Shown in pieces: positions 1 through 8,100 of a stretch of DNA of 12,160 nt. The notes under the pieces were generated by a model. It had not been told where the DNA came from, made no database searches, and saw only the letters and a list, made by a program, of their open reading frames with translations. Source of the stretch: an uncultured bacterium. GTDB lineage: Bacteria; Verrucomicrobiota; Kiritimatiellia; RFP12; UBA1067. The translations under genes were made by a program, and so were the position numbers. The DNA lies in assembly GCA_902779075.1 (NCBI GenBank), contig CACZAK010000122.1, positions 1 through 12,160 of the forward strand, written 5' to 3'. How positions within the stretch are numbered: the stretch's first letter is position 1; the number at the start of each line of letters is the position of its first letter.

Positions 1-660
1 GAAGTAGGCGAGGACGAATTTCCCTTCCTTCGCAGCCCGGGCTTTCGCCGCCTTGAAGTCCTCCGTCCACCCCGGCAGGAGCGAAATGGACTTGGCGGGC
101 GGAGGAGGCAGGGGCTCCAGCACAGAGAAGCCGTCCGTCTTCTTGTCGCCATCCTTTGCGAACAGGACATTGACCGTCGCGTCGCCGACATAGACCGACT
201 TCGCCTCCTCGCCGTCATTTCCTTCGATCTCCGCCGACAGCCGGACTGACTTCAGCAAGACGCCCTTGTCATACACGTCACTATCCAGGCCAAGAGGCTT
301 TACCACGGTGCCGATGCCTTTATAGAGACCGGATGCGCCAGTGCGGAAACCGAGACCGAGTCTGGCTGTGTCGCAGTTCTCTCCGAGGAAGATGCACGCG
401 TTCATGTTCGCCGGCACGTCATACTCGACGCGAAACAGCGCAAAGTGCCTGGCCGACGGAACGACGACGCGCGTATCAGGCGGCAGGTATTTGATCTCGG
501 CCCTGTCTTCCTGCGTTTCGTCCACCACGGCGACGCCCGTGACCTTGAACGATATGCCGCTCGCATCCGCCGCATTCGCGTCGAACGTGATGCTCGCCGC
601 GAGAGCGGCCGCAAGACATGTCTTTGCGAGTTTCACGTAGAGTACTTTTCGTGTTACCAT
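1..660 (-). CDS. Secreted protein with thioredoxin-like domain, 3' end outside window
   Basis: Reading from an ATG at 660, the frame stays open for 220 codons to the window edge. The start is supported by an AAAGGAG ribosome binding site 7 nt upstream. Residues 1 to about 30 form a signal peptide (basic MVTRKVLYVKLAKT, then an Ala/Leu-rich core, then a DANAADA cleavage region), so the protein is exported. Residues about 31-185 are a beta-rich region I do not recognise. A proline-rich linker (EPLPPPPAK) follows, and then the start of what looks like a thioredoxin_7/DUF255-type fold: W-T-E-D-F-K-A-A-K-A-x-A-x-x-E-G-K-F-V-L-A-Y-F. The expected CxxC or degenerate active site would lie beyond the window, so redox activity cannot be judged. 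It sits 333 bp downstream of the ATPase gene and has its own candidate -10 box, so it is probably a separate transcript. Confidence 0.8.
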   Translation of the reverse strand, partial: MVTRKVLYVKLAKTCLAAALAASITFDANAADASGISFKVTGVAVVDETQEDRAEIKYLPPDTRVVVPSARHFALFRVEYDVPANMNACIFLGENCDTARLGLGFRTGASGLYKGIGTVVKPLGLDSDVYDKGVLLKSVRLSAEIEGNDGEEAKSVYVGDATVNVLFAKDGDKKTDGFSVLEPLPPPPAKSISLLPGWTEDFKAAKARAAKEGKFVLAYF

Positions 661-693
661 GGTTTTGCTCCTTTGATTTTTCCACTGCGGCAT

Positions 694-699
694 AGTATA
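694..699 (-). promoter_or_regulatory. Candidate -10 box for the thioredoxin-like gene
   Basis: The minus strand reads TATACT here, 34 nt before the ATG at 660, which would give a leader of roughly 27 nt. The same hexamer forms the -10 of the ATPase gene at 2458-2463. No good -35 box is visible at 16-18 bp spacing (TGCGCA at 17 bp), so support is modest. Confidence 0.4.
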
Positions 700-720
700 T
701 CAAAAACCCACACCCCTGCG

Positions 721-970
721 CAGGATAAATTGAAAACGGGCTCATCTGCGTTTTTCACCCATAAGTATTTGGAAACAACCATGACAACTTTCAAGAACAA
801 CATTGTCCTGCGGGCGCACCTTGAACATTCAAAAATGTAGTAGTTTGAGGATCGGCAAATGGGAGCGGGCGAGTTAGCCCACGCGCCAAAGGCAAGTTGT
901 TTCAAATAGTTGTTTCCAATTATCAGAAGGCTCGGCGGTGAATTACGCAGATGCCCCCGTTGAAAACTGA
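721..970. repeat. Long imperfect inverted repeat, possible MITE-like element
   Basis: This gene-free stretch holds two inverted copies of a segment of about 60 bp. The outer arms are 735-759 and 937-961: AACGGG / CATCTGCGT / TTCACC pairs with GGTGAA / ACGCAGATG / CCCGTT, 21 of 25 positions. The inner arms are 769-779 and 909-919, a perfect 11 bp (TTGGAAACAAC / GTTGTTTCCAA). The 129 bp between the inner arms hold no convincing gene. They include a small GCGGGC/GCCC hairpin near 866-887 and an extra TTGTTTC copy at 897-903. Total size near 230 bp with inverted ends suits a miniature inverted-repeat element or a structured RNA. I see no clear target-site duplication. Confidence 0.55.
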
Positions 971-993
971 AGGGTAAAAATGTTTCGGCAAAA

Positions 994-2427
994 CTAGAAC
1001 AGAAGCTCGCGCACGTTGATGAGGGCGTTGAAATAGCCCGACGCCTCGATTGTGGCGGAAAGGCGTCCGTCGTAAACAAGGGCCGTACGGACGGAGATGC
1101 CTTTTGAAAGCGAAAGGGACTCAAGCTTCTCCTTCACCTCTTCCAGCACCTCTTCGCCTATCTCCTTGCGGCGTTTGACCTCCACGAGACAGCATGACTG
1201 CGCTGTCTGTATGAGAAGGTCCACCTGACATCCGCCCGTCTTCTCCTTTGCACTGCCGCGCTTGACGAACGGCGCAGCCGATTCGATCAGCGCCCGCGAC
1301 AGTCCGAGGCGTGGCAGGATTTCGCGGTAGTGGTTCACGACCAGGTTCTCAAACGCCAGACCGAGAACGGCGTCGATCCCCTTCAGCTGGTCAAGCGACG
1401 TAAAGGCGTAGGAGCCAGCGTCGATGATGTCCTTGACCGGCTCGATGAACTTGAGATAGAACTTCGTGTAGTTGTCCATGAGCCGGTAACGACGTTCGCG
1501 CACGGGACGCCCCGTCTCCGGATTGCGGCCATGGTCTCGGGCGACGAGTCCGGCCTCGACCAGACGATCAAGCGCAGCGGACGTGTTGCCGCCCTTGGGC
1601 AGTCCAAGCTTCGATGCGACCTCGGCTGAAGTCCGGGGACCGTCGGCAAGACATCGAAGCACCTGTCCCGTGAACGTCTGCTGCTCCGTGATCACGTCGA
1701 AGAACATGTCGTCGAAATCCTCGCGCAGAGGACTTTTCCGCGTAAAGCACATCCGACGGATGTTTTCGTTTGCCGACAGTGCGGGATTGATCTCCTCAAG
1801 ATACCGAGGTACGCCGCCCGTCACGGAAAGGACGTCGAGGATGTCGCGGGAGGCCAGATTTTCGGCGGCAGCGCCCCAGAACTTTACACAATCCCTGAGC
1901 GGCAGTTCACCGACGATGAAATCGCCACTTCGCCGTCCCAGATAGGCGCTGTTGTCGATGATGTTGTCCTTGATCCAGCTTGACACACTGCCGCAGAGAA
2001 CGAGGATCAGCCGATCATGCTTTTTAAACATGGTATCCCAGGCAATCTTCAGAATGTCCGGGAAGTGCGGATCGTAATGCGCCATCCACGAGATCTCGTC
2101 CAAAAGAATCACGGTCCGCCCATCGTCTTTGATTTGGCCGGCAAGTGCCTCGAAAGCCTGCGCCCAGTTGTCGTAAGATTCGGCGGTGGCATCCGATTGC
2201 AACGACAGGAACATTGCAAAATTCTGAAGTTCGTCGGCATTCGTAAAACCGCGCTTAGGCTTGATGCCCTCAATGCGTATGAATCGCGCAGAAGACTTGC
2301 GCGCGAACTCGGCGACAAGTGTCGACTTGCCAATGCGCCGTCGTCCACGGCATGTGACAAGGGAGGAAACACGCTTACCCCACAGGGACATCATGTCCTC
2401 CAAAATGTCTTCGCGGCCATAAAACAT
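994..2427 (-). CDS. AAA-type ATPase with DUF234-like nuclease tail
   Basis: This 477-aa protein matches the ATPase_2 (PF01637)/DUF234 (PF03008) architecture. It opens with F-Y-G-R-E-x-x-L, then Walker A G28-RRRIG-K34-S35, Walker B VILLDE (D110, E111), and a sensor-like strand ending C-G-S at 145-147. A winged-helix stretch lies near residues 250-300 (S-A-E-V-A-S-K-L then L-V-E-A-G-L-V). The C-terminal part contains VDLL (D403) and VEVK (E416, K418), the spacing of a PD-(D/E)xK nuclease-like core. The start is backed by AAGGAAG 7 nt upstream of the ATG. Such proteins are common, often multicopy and poorly characterised in gut anaerobes; suggested roles include DNA transactions and defence, none proven. 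It has its own promoter, with a palindrome array directly upstream. ATP binding is well supported; the biological role is unknown. Confidence 0.9.
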   Translation of the reverse strand: MFYGREDILEDMMSLWGKRVSSLVTCRGRRRIGKSTLVAEFARKSSARFIRIEGIKPKRGFTNADELQNFAMFLSLQSDATAESYDNWAQAFEALAGQIKDDGRTVILLDEISWMAHYDPHFPDILKIAWDTMFKKHDRLILVLCGSVSSWIKDNIIDNSAYLGRRSGDFIVGELPLRDCVKFWGAAAENLASRDILDVLSVTGGVPRYLEEINPALSANENIRRMCFTRKSPLREDFDDMFFDVITEQQTFTGQVLRCLADGPRTSAEVASKLGLPKGGNTSAALDRLVEAGLVARDHGRNPETGRPVRERRYRLMDNYTKFYLKFIEPVKDIIDAGSYAFTSLDQLKGIDAVLGLAFENLVVNHYREILPRLGLSRALIESAAPFVKRGSAKEKTGGCQVDLLIQTAQSCCLVEVKRRKEIGEEVLEEVKEKLESLSLSKGISVRTALVYDGRLSATIEASGYFNALINVRELLF

Positions 2428-2457
2428 GTATTATCTTCCTTTTTGAAGTGCGAAGTG

Positions 2458-2486
2458 AGTATAACATAATCCCATGGTTACGGCAA
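2458..2486 (-). promoter_or_regulatory. Promoter of the ATPase gene
   Basis: On the minus strand TTGCCG (2486-2481) and TATACT (2463-2458) are separated by 17 bp, a good sigma70-like match. The -10 box lies 31 nt before the ATG at 2427. The palindrome array begins 4 bp beyond the -35 box, a position suited to an operator. Confidence 0.6.
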
Positions 2487-2489
2487 CGG

Positions 2490-2584
2490 AAATTATCCCC
2501 AATAACGCTTTTTGGCGCATTGGGGATAATTTTCAGCCTCTTATTTTATCCCCAATGCGCCACTTTGGCCTATTAGGGATAATT
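2490..2584. repeat. Four alternating copies of ATTATCCCCAAT-type motif (hairpin array)
   Basis: The core ATTATCCCCAAT occurs at 2492-2503 (forward), 2519-2530 (inverted), 2545-2556 (forward, one change) and 2572-2583 (inverted, one change). Copies are spaced 26-27 bp and alternate in direction, so each neighbouring pair can form a stem. The first pair gives a 14-bp perfect stem (2490-2503 with 2519-2532). The middle pair gives a 17-bp perfect stem, 2513-2529 with 2546-2562, because the flanking TGGCGC/GCGCCA also pairs. The last pair gives 10 of 11. The stems are mutually exclusive. The array lies between the FISUMP pseudogene and the ATPase promoter. No T tract follows any stem on the minus strand, so a simple terminator is unlikely. 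Confidence 0.7.
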
Positions 2585-2612
2585 CATTCATTTGCCGTCA
2601 CCCAACCGGGAA

Positions 2613-2762
2613 CGCCGCCATCTTGGCGGCGCACTGGGCATCTTGCCCACTATTGGGGTGGCGGGCATTTTGTCCGCAACTGAGACAACGAACGTCTAAC
2701 CCGTTATCGGGGTGGCGGGCGTCCCGCACGCAACTGGGACAACGGGCGTCTCGGCCGTTGTC
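2613..2762. repeat. GC-rich short-palindrome array (REP-like)
   Basis: Consecutive small palindromes occupy this intergenic stretch: CGCCGCCA-tct-TGGCGGCG (2613-2631), TGGGCA-tct-TGCCCA (2635-2649), a GCGG...CCGC hairpin near 2661-2680, GCGGG-cgt-CCCGC near 2716-2728, and GACAACGG-9 nt-CCGTTGTC (2738-2762), which overlaps the stop codon of the pseudogene. A GGGGTGGCGGGC segment followed by GCAACTG-G/A-GACAACG occurs twice about 54 bp apart, so part of the array is tandem. Arrays like this recur between genes in PVC-group genomes (from memory) and produce spurious Cys/Arg-rich translations. Likely roles are mRNA 3'-end protection or mobile REP-like DNA. Confidence 0.6.
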
Positions 2763-3888
2763 TACCGAACGATGACCATCGTGCCGATGGCCTTGACGTC
2801 GATAACGATTTCGCCGTCCACAACCGAAACGCCCTTCACCCAATCCGGCGAACCAACAGCGAGCGAAACCGTGGCGTCCGCGAACTGGCCGCCAGAGGTC
2901 AGCACGTGCGCGCCGCCTTTGACGTACTTGCCTTTCGCCGCCGAGACTTTCACTTTCACCGTCGCCGGAAGTGTCGCGCTTGTCGCGACCGCCAGCACCG
3001 GCGCTGTCGCCCTCTCCGTGAAGTTGAAGCCGAGCGTCGCGCCTGCCGCGAGCGTCAGGTTGCTTACGCTCGCCGTGCCGGACTCGCCGACGGCAAGCGT
3101 CGCCGTCCCGCCCACGCTGATCGTGCCGTTCGCAAATCCCGCGCCGTATTGAAGTCGAGGCTCCACGCAAGGTCTGAATCGTCCGAATCCGGCGAAGAGG
3201 ACCAGTAGTAGCCGTCTGAGCCGATGTAGAAGAGACGCGAGTCGAGGCCGCGGCCGGCGGCCGGAAGGAAGATGCTCCTGTTCGCATACGCGCCCTTGCC
3301 TGTAACCAATCGTCCGGGCACGCCATTCGTGGTAATCCATTTGGTGGTACAATTGTTAATGAGCGCTGAAAACTCCGCATCGGTCGGCATGCGCCATTCG
3401 CCGCCCCAATGGACGTGCGCAGCATCATGCGCCGGCACGAGGACGCTGTCCGCACTGATCCAGCCCTTGCTCTTCAGTGTTGCAATGCTTTTGCCGTAGG
3501 TCGGCGTGTTATCTTCACTGAACGAGAAGTTAGAAGAAGAACCGTCGCTCGCCACCCATGCGTTGTTTACCCGCTTGTAGCCGACAGTATCTCCCCACCA
3601 GAAGTAGTAGCCGTAATCTTCAGGATTCTCCGCGCCGATGTTCGTGGTGGCCCAGTATGGTCCACCCTCCCAAAGCTGGACCTTGTCATGAAGATCAACA
3701 ACCGTAACACGCATGCCCTTGTTGTCGTAGGCCACAGCGCCATGCTCCGCCTGTGCGTCCCGAAGCAACTTGTAAGTACCATTGGCTTGAACTTTCTTGT
3801 CTGCAGTGACATCCGTCACCGTCGGCTCGGCGTGAGCGCACATTGCCACCATCGCAGCGGCAAGAAACATGAAGATTCGTTTTTTCAT
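2762..3888 (-). pseudogene. Frameshifted FISUMP-domain secreted protein with beta-rich C-terminal tail
   Basis: The ATG at 3888 (AGAAAGG upstream) starts a signal peptide, MKKRIFMFLAAAMVAMCAHA. A FISUMP/DUF1566-type domain (TIGR02145) follows: PYWATTNIGAEN near 77-88, YYFWWGD 94-100, GGEWRMPTDAEFSALI 162-177, and YYWSSSPDSDDSD 227-239 leading into AWSLDFN (247). After N247 this frame degenerates into Arg-rich sequence. Coding sense resumes in the -1 frame at about 3136 (FANGTISVGGTATLAVGES) and runs 124 residues to the TAG at 2762. That tail resembles the C-terminus of the giant protein (A-G-A-T-L-x-F-N-F-T-x-R-x-x-A-P-x-L; W-V-K-G-V-x-V). The usual FISUMP ending (YGxSVRPVR) is missing, so the junction probably combines a deletion with a one-base loss in the GGG run at 3138-3140. 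A sequencing error could explain the frame change but not the missing residues. I see no convincing promoter; it may ride on the upstream transcript. Confidence 0.75.
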
Positions 3889-3989
3889 TTCATTGACCTT
3901 TCTCAAATAAGGTAATTGCAAACTCCAATTGTCGTTAGGACATGAAACGTGGGATGCGAGACGAGACCGTGCATTTCCCCCACACTCCT

Positions 3990-5168
3990 TTATCTTACCC
4001 TCAGCGAGAAAGGGGCGGGCTTGGTGTAGATGACGATCTCGCCGCCCTCGACCGTTGCGCGCTCGACCCAGTCGGGAAGCACGAACTCCAGATTGTCGGC
4101 GTTGGCGAGATTGGCGCCTTCGGTCAGGACGTACCGGCCATGCGCGACCCGCGGGATGTCTGCGTCCTTACCAATCTCCACACGTATCTTCCCGCTCCAG
4201 AATGCGGTCCTCACCGGCATCGTCAGGTCCGCAACGACGGGATAGTGGTCGCTCGGGTAATATTGTTTCCCCGGCCTCGCGTCGTTGCGCGTCGCAAACG
4301 CCCGCACCCGCGTGTCGTGCGAAGTGAAAACGAAGTCGATCCGCTTGCCGATCGTCGCAGACGTAGCAGTGCGCTCCGTCGCAGTCCTGTACGTCAGCAC
4401 CGCGTTCGTCGCCGACATCTCGCTCGAAGGATCCTGCCATGTAAAGGCGTTGAAGCTCCGCCATGAACCCGTCGGCGGCGTTTCCGACGCCATGAACGAA
4501 TCCTGCATCACCTCTGCCGCCGCGACCATCGCGGGGGAATCCTCGCACTCGTTCATGTCGCCCACAAGGACGACGGGGATGCCTTTCTCCATGATCCGTC
4601 CCAGCCGTCCCGATGAAAGGATCAGGTTCATCCCCGCAAGCCTCGGCCCCGCCTTGAGGTCGAGGTGCGTGCAGGCGAAGCACAAGAATCCGCCGCTCTG
4701 CTTGTCCTTCAGGAGAGCCCACGTGCAGATTCGCGGCAGGCCTGAATCCTCCACGCCGTTGCCCCATGTCTTCGACCCGACGACACCCGGCGTCGAAGAC
4801 AGCCAGAACGTCCCACCGTCAAGGAAATCAAACCGGCTTTTGAGATACGCCAACGGACACGCCTCGCTGTTCGAGCCGTTGTCGCGGTATCTTCCGTAGA
4901 ACGCATACCCGCTCAACTGCCCTTTCAGGTAGTCGTACTGAGAGGGTTTCACCTCCTGGAATCCGATGATCTCAGGCGCGATGTCCCTCACGAGTGCGAC
5001 GAGATCGGACTTGCGGCTGCTCCAGTTGTTCTGCGCATCCGATTCCGTCGTGTCAATCCGAATGTTGTAGCTCGCCGCCCTGACGTCAAGCGTACTCGCC
5101 GCCAGCAACTGCATCGCCGCGCCTGCGGTCATCGCAAGCGCGGCAAACGTTGTCCATGCGGGTTTCAC
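3990..5168 (-). CDS. Secreted endonuclease/exonuclease/phosphatase (EEP) family enzyme
   Basis: The chosen start is a GTG at 5168 that overlaps the TGA of the giant gene (GTGA), giving 392 residues. An upstream in-frame ATG at 5246 lies inside the giant gene and would add a charged extension before the signal peptide. Residues 1 to about 24 form that signal peptide. The metal-dependent EEP fold (PF03372) is complete: SYNIR (N35), GFQEV (E72), THLD (H168, D170), GDMN (D204, N206), RIDFVF (D278) and SDHYPV (D307, H308). Family members hydrolyse phosphodiester or phosphomonoester bonds in DNA, lipids or sugar phosphates; the substrate cannot be read from the sequence. After about residue 320 comes a beta-rich tail of about 70 aa ending LPDWVERATVEGGEIVI..., related to the ends of the two flanking gene products. 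The GTGA overlap and lack of a strong ribosome binding site indicate translational coupling. Confidence 0.9.
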   Translation of the reverse strand: MKPAWTTFAALAMTAGAAMQLLAASTLDVRAASYNIRIDTTESDAQNNWSSRKSDLVALVRDIAPEIIGFQEVKPSQYDYLKGQLSGYAFYGRYRDNGSNSEACPLAYLKSRFDFLDGGTFWLSSTPGVVGSKTWGNGVEDSGLPRICTWALLKDKQSGGFLCFACTHLDLKAGPRLAGMNLILSSGRLGRIMEKGIPVVLVGDMNECEDSPAMVAAAEVMQDSFMASETPPTGSWRSFNAFTWQDPSSEMSATNAVLTYRTATERTATSATIGKRIDFVFTSHDTRVRAFATRNDARPGKQYYPSDHYPVVADLTMPVRTAFWSGKIRVEIGKDADIPRVAHGRYVLTEGANLANADNLEFVLPDWVERATVEGGEIVIYTKPAPFSLRVR

Positions 5169-8100
5169 TTGACGACGATCATGGTGCCGGCCAGCCTCGA
5201 CGTAAGGACAAGACTGTCGCCCTCGACGGCTATTCCCGTCACCCACTTCGGCTGGTTGTCGGCAAGCGTGAACACGCTTCCAATGTCAAAGCCCTCCGGC
5301 CACGTAGTGCCCTCCGGCCACTCGATGATCGTGTTTTTCTTGCGACTGGGCCTTATGCCGGCCACATCCACCTTGACCGCGCCGAAAGTCGGCGTCTGCG
5401 AAAGCACCAGTTTCGGCGCAGTCCTGCCAGTCGTGAAGTTGAACTTCAGCGTCGTGCCCTCCGCGCACGTCAGCGCCCCGTCAAGAGTGACATCACCCGA
5501 CTGCGCGACCTCGAGCGTCGTCCCTGCGTTCATCGTGAGTGCGCCACTCGTGAGTTTCTTGCCCGCGTTGATGGCGAGCGTCGCCGAGTTCGTGACCGTC
5601 ACTGGGCCGCTATAGGCATTCTTGCCTCCAAAGGACTGCGTGACATGGTTCACGACGACCTTGCCAGTGCCCGTCACATAGAGCGGCGCGGTCTTGTCGG
5701 AGAAGCCGGCGTCAAGGGTGATCGTGTGCCCCAAGCCGTCAAGCCCAGTCGTGTTGTAGGTAAAGCTCTTCGCGCTCTCGCGCAGAACCGTCCAGAGCGA
5801 AACCGTGAAGTCATTGGTGTTCGGCTGGAATTCCGGATTGAGCTTGTTGTTGGAATAGACCCACATGCCGACGCTGGTGGCCGTCCCGGTAATTCCGCCG
5901 GGGCCGATCGCCCAATACTGCGTCGTGGCATTGTTGTCGTGCGCCACATACGTCCACTTGGCGCTATCGTTGACAAGGCTTCCGGCCACGATGATGCCGG
6001 TACCGGGGTTGTCTTGCGCCTGCAGATCGCCCGCCGCCCCAGACGCCAGCCCGACCTTTCCGGTCACGATGAACTTGCCGCCGGCATCCACCTTATAGAC
6101 AACATACTTTGTTCCGCTTCCTGTGAACATCAAGTCGCCGTCGAACGTGACGGTCGCGTTCGCGCCGACCGAGACTTTCGAGGTGTCGCTGAACGACGTC
6201 GCCGTGAGCGTGCCGTTGAACGTGACGACGCCCGTGCCCATCGTCACCGCGCCGAACGTCGCGTCGATGTCGGCGTTGATGGTCGTCGCCACCGTCACTC
6301 CAGAGAAGTCAAGCGGATCATTCGCGGACGGGACCTGTCCGTTCTTCCAGTTGGCCGCAGTTGACATGTTGACGCCCGAACCGCCGACCCAGACGCCGGA
6401 GGCGGCCAAAGACCTGTCGCCGATGTTCAGCACGAGCGACTTGCCGTCGCCGCCACCCGTCAGCCAGGCGTCCTTGCTCCCCTTCACGGCGGAGGCGTCG
6501 AGCGTGAACTTGTTGACGATGTCCGTCGCCAACGCGCTGCTGGACGTAATCACCGTGTATTCGCCGTCCGCAAGTTCCGATCCCGAAACCTTGAGCATGA
6601 CCGTCCCCTCGCCGGAGAACGCGATCTCGCCCATTTCGACGCCAGCGGACGGAACTTCGAGCGTCGTGCCAGCCGCAAACGTAATCTTGCCCGTCGTCAG
6701 CTTCTTGCCCGCATTGATCGCCAGCGTCACCGTGTCGGTCATCGTCACGTTGCCGGAGTAGGCATCCTTGCCGCCTGTAGCCGTTGGAACGGAATTGACA
6801 ACAACCTTGCCTGTACCGGCGATATAGAGCTGCCCGTTGTCGGCGAAGCCACCGTCGAGCGTGATCGTATGCGGCTGGTTGTCGCCATAGCCCGTAGTGT
6901 TCAATTCATGATGGTCAATGGCACTTCTGACGACCGTGTTCACGGCGATGATGAAGTCGTTGGTGTACGGTTGAATCCAGCAGTCGTTCGCCTTGTTGGA
7001 CATACACCAAATGTGGTTCTGCCCGGTTATGCCCGAGGGACCGATCGCCCACTTCTGGGTCGTCACGTCCAGGGTGGAGTAAAGCGTGGTATTGACAACG
7101 ATTCCGCCGGCCACGATATACCCGCCACCAGCGTTCAGAACAGGCTGGACAGAACCTCCGGTTATCGTAAGCGTCCCGTCCACGACAAACCTGCCGCCCG
7201 CATCAACCTTGTTGACGATTCCGTCTCCATCGGCGTAGTTGATTGTCAGGTCTCCGGCGACCACAACAGTCGCATTCGCATCGACCACAATCTTCCTCGT
7301 GTTGCTGAACGATGCCGCCGCAAGCGAACCGGTGAACGTGACGACGCCCTCGCCCATCGTCACCGCGCCGAGCGTCGCATCGATGTCGGATGCGATCGCC
7401 TCGTTCCTGTTCAATGAAGAGAAGTCTGCCGGATCGCCCGCACCCGGCGCAACGTTGCCGAGCCAGTTGCCGTCCGTGGACATCTTGCCGTCGCCGGCGA
7501 ATCCGGTCCATGTGAACGCCGACGGGTTGCCGACGATGAGGAAGAGCGTATCCCCTTCCACGCTCCAGCTGTGCGTAAGCTCGCCCGCCGTCGCGGGCAC
7601 GAGCTTGCCCTCAACGTCCGCGACCGTGATGCCTGCCTTTTCGAGAATTCTGTACTTGCCCTGCGAAAAGTTATTGTTCTTCGTCAGCGTCACCGTGCCA
7701 GAGGCGGGGAGGGTCACGCTTGTCGTGACCGCGATCGGTGTGACGCCGCTCCTGTACTCGTCGACGCGAAGTTCCGCACCATCTTCGAGGGAAAGACTCG
7801 CAAGCGTCACTTGCCCCGTGCCCTTCGTCGTGAACTTCGCACCGTTCTTCACCGTGATTGCGCGCATAACCGAGCGCCCGTCAAAGACATACGTCTCACC
7901 CTCTTCGCATACAAGCGCGGCAGTCGCCGTCTGGTTCGTGTAGATGCGGAGGATCCCGCTGCCGATTTTCGTCACCGTGCCGGAGCCGCCGATGTTGGCT
8001 TTGAGGTCACAATTGAAAGACCTGTTGTCGATCGTCAGTCCGCCAGCATCCACCGTAATCCACTTCGCGTCGCCGTCCTGCGCGGCGACTTCGCCCGCCG

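Noticed and set aside
654..1124. Minus-strand 156-codon open frame overlapping the ATPase 3' end and the inverted repeat
   Set aside because: It is out of frame with the ATPase, Ser/Arg/Phe-rich, has no ribosome binding site, and crosses the long inverted repeat.
2490..2762. CRISPR array
   Set aside because: Repeats alternate in direction or differ in length, there are no unique equal-length spacers, and no cas gene is in the window.
2598..3455. Minus-strand open frame of 285 codons with a Cys/Arg-rich C-terminus that looks like a zinc-ribbon repeat protein
   Set aside because: Its C-terminal repeats are a translation of the GC-rich palindrome array, and the rest is out of frame with the FISUMP gene and its tail. 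It has no plausible start signal.
3889..3989. Intrinsic terminator or promoter between the EEP enzyme and the FISUMP pseudogene
   Set aside because: Only weak 5-bp pairings without a T tract, and no hexamer pair with acceptable spacing, so neither is called.
5169..5246. ATG at 5246 as start of the EEP enzyme
   Set aside because: The added 26 residues are Arg/Gly-rich, precede an obvious signal peptide and lie within the giant gene. The GTG at 5168 gives a normal signal peptide and a 4-nt coupled overlap.
5165..5300. Autotransporter barrel, LPxTG or PEP-CTERM anchor at the C-terminus of the giant protein
   Set aside because: The final residues (LAGTMIVVK) lack a terminal aromatic residue, a barrel-like strand series, a sortase motif, or the PEP-plus-transmembrane-plus-basic pattern.
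5150..6364. Plus-strand 404-codon open frame antisense to the giant gene, and similar plus-strand frames across 6100-10100
   Set aside because: Compositionally extreme (Arg/His- or Val/Pro/Ser-rich) mirror frames of a GC3-rich coding sequence, without ribosome binding sites or recognisable domains. The minus-strand gene explains them.
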